From contig NC_044922.1 of assembly GCF_003576645.1 (NCBI RefSeq), positions 1,881,013 to 1,945,012 of the forward strand: 64,000 nucleotides of DNA, written 5' to 3'. The notes beneath the pieces were generated by a model, which did no database searches, was not told where the DNA came from, and was given only the letters and a program-made list of their open reading frames with translations. Of the stretch, positions 61,658-64,000 are shown in pieces; the first letter of the stretch is position 1; every line of letters starts with the position of its first letter. The position numbers were made by a program, and so were the translations under genes. Source of the DNA: Ipomoea triloba. Its lineage: Eukaryota > Streptophyta > Magnoliopsida > Solanales > Convolvulaceae.

Positions 61658-63771
61658 TTTTTTTTTTTTTTTTTAATGTTATATAATTATTTTTTGAAGT
61701 CTTGAGAATTATTCAATACCCAAAGCAAGATAGATATATGCAATTTCAAATAATAGCCTGTTGGAAATATTATTTTTATTTGTATATTGTAACATCATAT
61801 ATTTAAATTACCTGTATAATGGAAATCTTCTGCCTCCTCGCATAATAAAATCCTGTACTTTGTGATGATTTCCCAGGAAAAATAAAATAAAAACATTATG
61901 TAAATGTATATAGACTTTGATAGGTATAACAGTAACTACTTTGGAATGCACAGAAGAAAAGCTATCGCATCACACAGTTGAAGTCTTCATGTGTCTTTGT
62001 AGATTGGAAAGTTACCATATTGCTGGTAACAATTATTTAACTAGATCACTGCATGGACATAAGATTTTAATTTTAAGATGACGCATATATAACTAACAAT
62101 CTTGGGGAACTTCTGTATTTAAATATTTTCATGCGCCTGAGATTATAAGAATTACCTGTGTAAAGATACCCTGAGCCTTGGATACTCGTAAACGGGTCGC
62201 AATCTCCTTGGGAGCAAAACTATCAGCAATAGATACTACAACAAATCCCCCAAGTACAATTGCCAAGTAAATAATGACTGCTTTTTCTGTCATTTGCATG
62301 TCAATGGCAATGGTATCTCCTTTTGAGAAAATTGAATCAAGTGCATTTGCCACTAACCTGTGCACAATTATATTAGTTGACATTACTGAAAAATAGAAGA
62401 TGAAGTAAATGGAGCATGCTTTTGGAAGTCAACAATTACAACTATACATTTTCCTCCAATAATCAAATACCAAAGTCCAAAGGTAACATCCTCAAACTAT
62501 TTTCAGATTAAAGACAGGAGAAAAGATAATAAAAATGTATTCCCATAAAGTAACATGTGCCAAAGATAGTCTTTGAGTTATTCTCATGCTGGTCATGTAA
62601 AGGTCTGCAACCATTATATATAGTCAAAAAAATAAAGCATTATACTGAAGCATACATCACTTGTTCTCTGAGCTCTTTCAGTGACATGCAATTAACATCC
62701 TCATCGTCACGCCCTTCAGCTCTCCATACAATGGCCAAGCTGTTGTCCGGCTTTCTGGGGTAACTGCTTGGCAGCAAGCAACACTCAGCTATATTCAGAA
62801 CTGAACCAGGAAGCCAACTTCCTCGAGGCTTGGACTTGTCAGAGGTATCCAGAATGCACTTAGGGGCTTCCCGAAATCGAATTGAAAGCTCATTCAAAAT
62901 GAATGACCAGTATATCTAAAATGCGTCCAAACATCATCCAATGCTAAATATGAAAATTTTAAATTCACTAATTTAAAGTGCATATCTAAACAATAACTTA
63001 CCTCAGGATGTTCAACAGAGAACTTGTGAAATTGTTTAAAACTTGCAATTGGATCCTTGTAAGATGCCCCTAGAACCTTGGGACCGTGTGTTTCCATAAG
63101 ACGACCTAAATTTGTGCATTTAGCTTCATCTCTGCCACAGGAAGGATACTAGCATTAGGTCACAAACAAATCATCAAGGTAATATTATTAAAAGTAACTA
63201 TAATATAAAATATATTTCTATAATAAAATTTCAATTAATTCAGTAAATTATATTCAAAATTTAGTTAAATCAGCTCGTTACTTCAGTAAATTATATTCAG
63301 AATTTAGTTAAATCAGCTCGTTAATTCAGTAAATTATATTCAAAATTTAGTTAAATCAGCTCGTTAAGTTACTAATTTCAGTAAATTATACTCCGTATTT
63401 ACTAAACTAGCCGACACGAATCCAAATTAAGGTCGAGAGAGGGAGAAAGGGAAGTACAGAGAAGGGAACCAATAGAGAGGAGGGCCAAGAGAGGACTCAT
63501 CGTAGTCATGGTAGACGGAGTAATAGATGAGCTGATGCAAGGCGTGCGGGTGCCAGGGCTTCAACAGCTTCCGAGCGGTTATCTCCCGCCACACATCCCG
63601 CGGCTCCTCTCCCCGCGCCGTCTCCTCGCCGGCGGCGGCATTGGCTCGAAGGCGACGGCGAGACAGAGCAACGGCGTCCTTGAGCTCTCCCTCCAGCAAC
63701 GCCGCTTCCTCCGGCGCAAGTCCGGCTCGCACCAGGTCCTCCGCTCCAACTTCGGCGATGCTCTTCGCCAT
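57491..63771 (-). CDS. AAE17/18-like: Peroxisomal acyl-activating enzyme, AAE17/18 type, 14 exons
   Basis: Coding exons on the minus strand, in order: 63771-63458, 63131-63002, 62915-62656, 62357-62156, 61852-61812, 61347-61219, 61057-60984, 60892-60672, 60338-60244, 60147-59931, 59731-59606, 59294-59196, 58130-57924, 57604-57491. All have GT-AG borders and phases that join, giving 742 residues. It belongs to the ANL (acyl-CoA synthetase) superfamily: ATP-dependent activation of a carboxylate as acyl-AMP and then acyl-CoA. Visible motifs are SSGTTG at 379-384, GGTE at 520-523, GRADD at 624-628 and the A10 lysine K722 in RTASNK. It ends SKL, a canonical PTS1 peroxisomal signal. The N-terminal 100 residues are the extension typical of this subfamily. 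A TTTGTGCAG acceptor just upstream suggests a 5' UTR intron. The natural substrate is not evident; it is not a 4-coumarate:CoA ligase of the usual type. Confidence 0.9.
58285..59034. mobile_element. hAT-like element in AAE intron 12 (750 bases)
   Basis: Ends TAGGGGTGAGCAT and its complement ATGCTCACCCCTA, flanked by CATGGAAA (58277-58284) and AATGGAAA (59035-59042), an 8-base duplication with one mismatch. It fills about 70 percent of the intron 58131-59195. It shares termini with the hAT-like element at 34883. Internal palindromic stretch around 58460-58570. No transposase. Confidence 0.8.
61624..61672. repeat. (CT)n and poly-T tract in AAE intron 5
   Basis: A (CT)n run followed by about 20 T, within the intron between 61812 and 61347. 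Confidence 0.85.
63239..63390. repeat. 43-base minisatellite in AAE intron 1
   Basis: Three consecutive units beginning 'ttcagtaaattatattca' at 63239, 63282 and 63325, and a partial fourth from about 63376, inside the intron 63132-63457. Confidence 0.85.
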
Positions 63772-64000
63772 TTTATCACGGTCGGCCGCTTCAATTCTCA
63801 ATTGCCTGCACAAATATAGGATGAGCAGTCGGTTTGGTAGCTCAATTTTAGCGCCAAATATCGTACTTACCATTCAAAGAGAGTGATTGTCTGACATTTG
63901 ATCACCAAGTACAGGTTATACAGTTAGATAGGTGGTCCAATCAATCAATGGTAGCGATGTAATCATTATTCAGGCCACGTAAGAACAAAAAATATGAGCC
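63772..64000. other. 5' flank of the AAE gene, right edge
   Basis: Presumed leader and promoter of the minus-strand AAE gene. Nothing else supported before the window ends. Confidence 0.5.

Overview
This window is plant nuclear DNA from a draft assembly. The intergenic DNA is AT-rich, the genes have spliceosomal introns, and there are two runs of N. The dominant proteins resemble the sweet potato feruloyl-CoA/p-coumaroyl-CoA ortho-hydroxylases, so a Convolvulaceae genome, most likely Ipomoea, is the best guess. That guess comes from family recognition only; no database search was made.

The main content is an array of seven complete 2-oxoglutarate/Fe(II) dioxygenase genes of the feruloyl-CoA 6'-hydroxylase (F6'H) type. 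These enzymes ortho-hydroxylate CoA-linked cinnamates, the committed step to the coumarins scopoletin and umbelliferone. Genes 1 to 4 (1244-2320 minus, 6179-7255 plus, 11043-12119 plus, 13651-14727 minus) are intronless, each encode 358 residues and are very similar. Genes 5 and 6 (41111-42979 and 45318-46898, plus, 356 residues) and gene 7 (55921-57092, plus, 359 residues) share one phase-2 intron at the same site. A two-exon BAHD acyltransferase gene (26291-28329, plus) lies between the two halves. In Arabidopsis the step after F6'H can be catalysed by a BAHD-fold enzyme (COSY), so the locus could be a small coumarin gene cluster. That is a hypothesis.

Two conserved housekeeping-type genes lie on the right: a six-exon GOT1-type Golgi membrane protein (48558-50355, plus) and a 14-exon peroxisomal acyl-activating enzyme of the AAE17/18 type ending in SKL (63771-57491, minus).

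The long gene-poor stretches (about 14.8-26.2 kb and 28.4-41.0 kb) hold small or non-autonomous mobile elements. Many could be delimited from target-site duplications (TSDs): four solo-LTR-like elements, two hAT-like elements, three Mutator-like foldback or TIR elements, tRNA-derived SINEs, and simple repeats. Several insertions have an empty paralogous site in the same window. No autonomous transposase or reverse transcriptase gene, rRNA, tRNA gene or CRISPR was seen.

Two places look like assembly problems: a 45-base N gap inside a TA repeat (16046-16090), and a 1,615-base direct duplication, identical as far as checked by eye, with an N at its junction (52563-55795).
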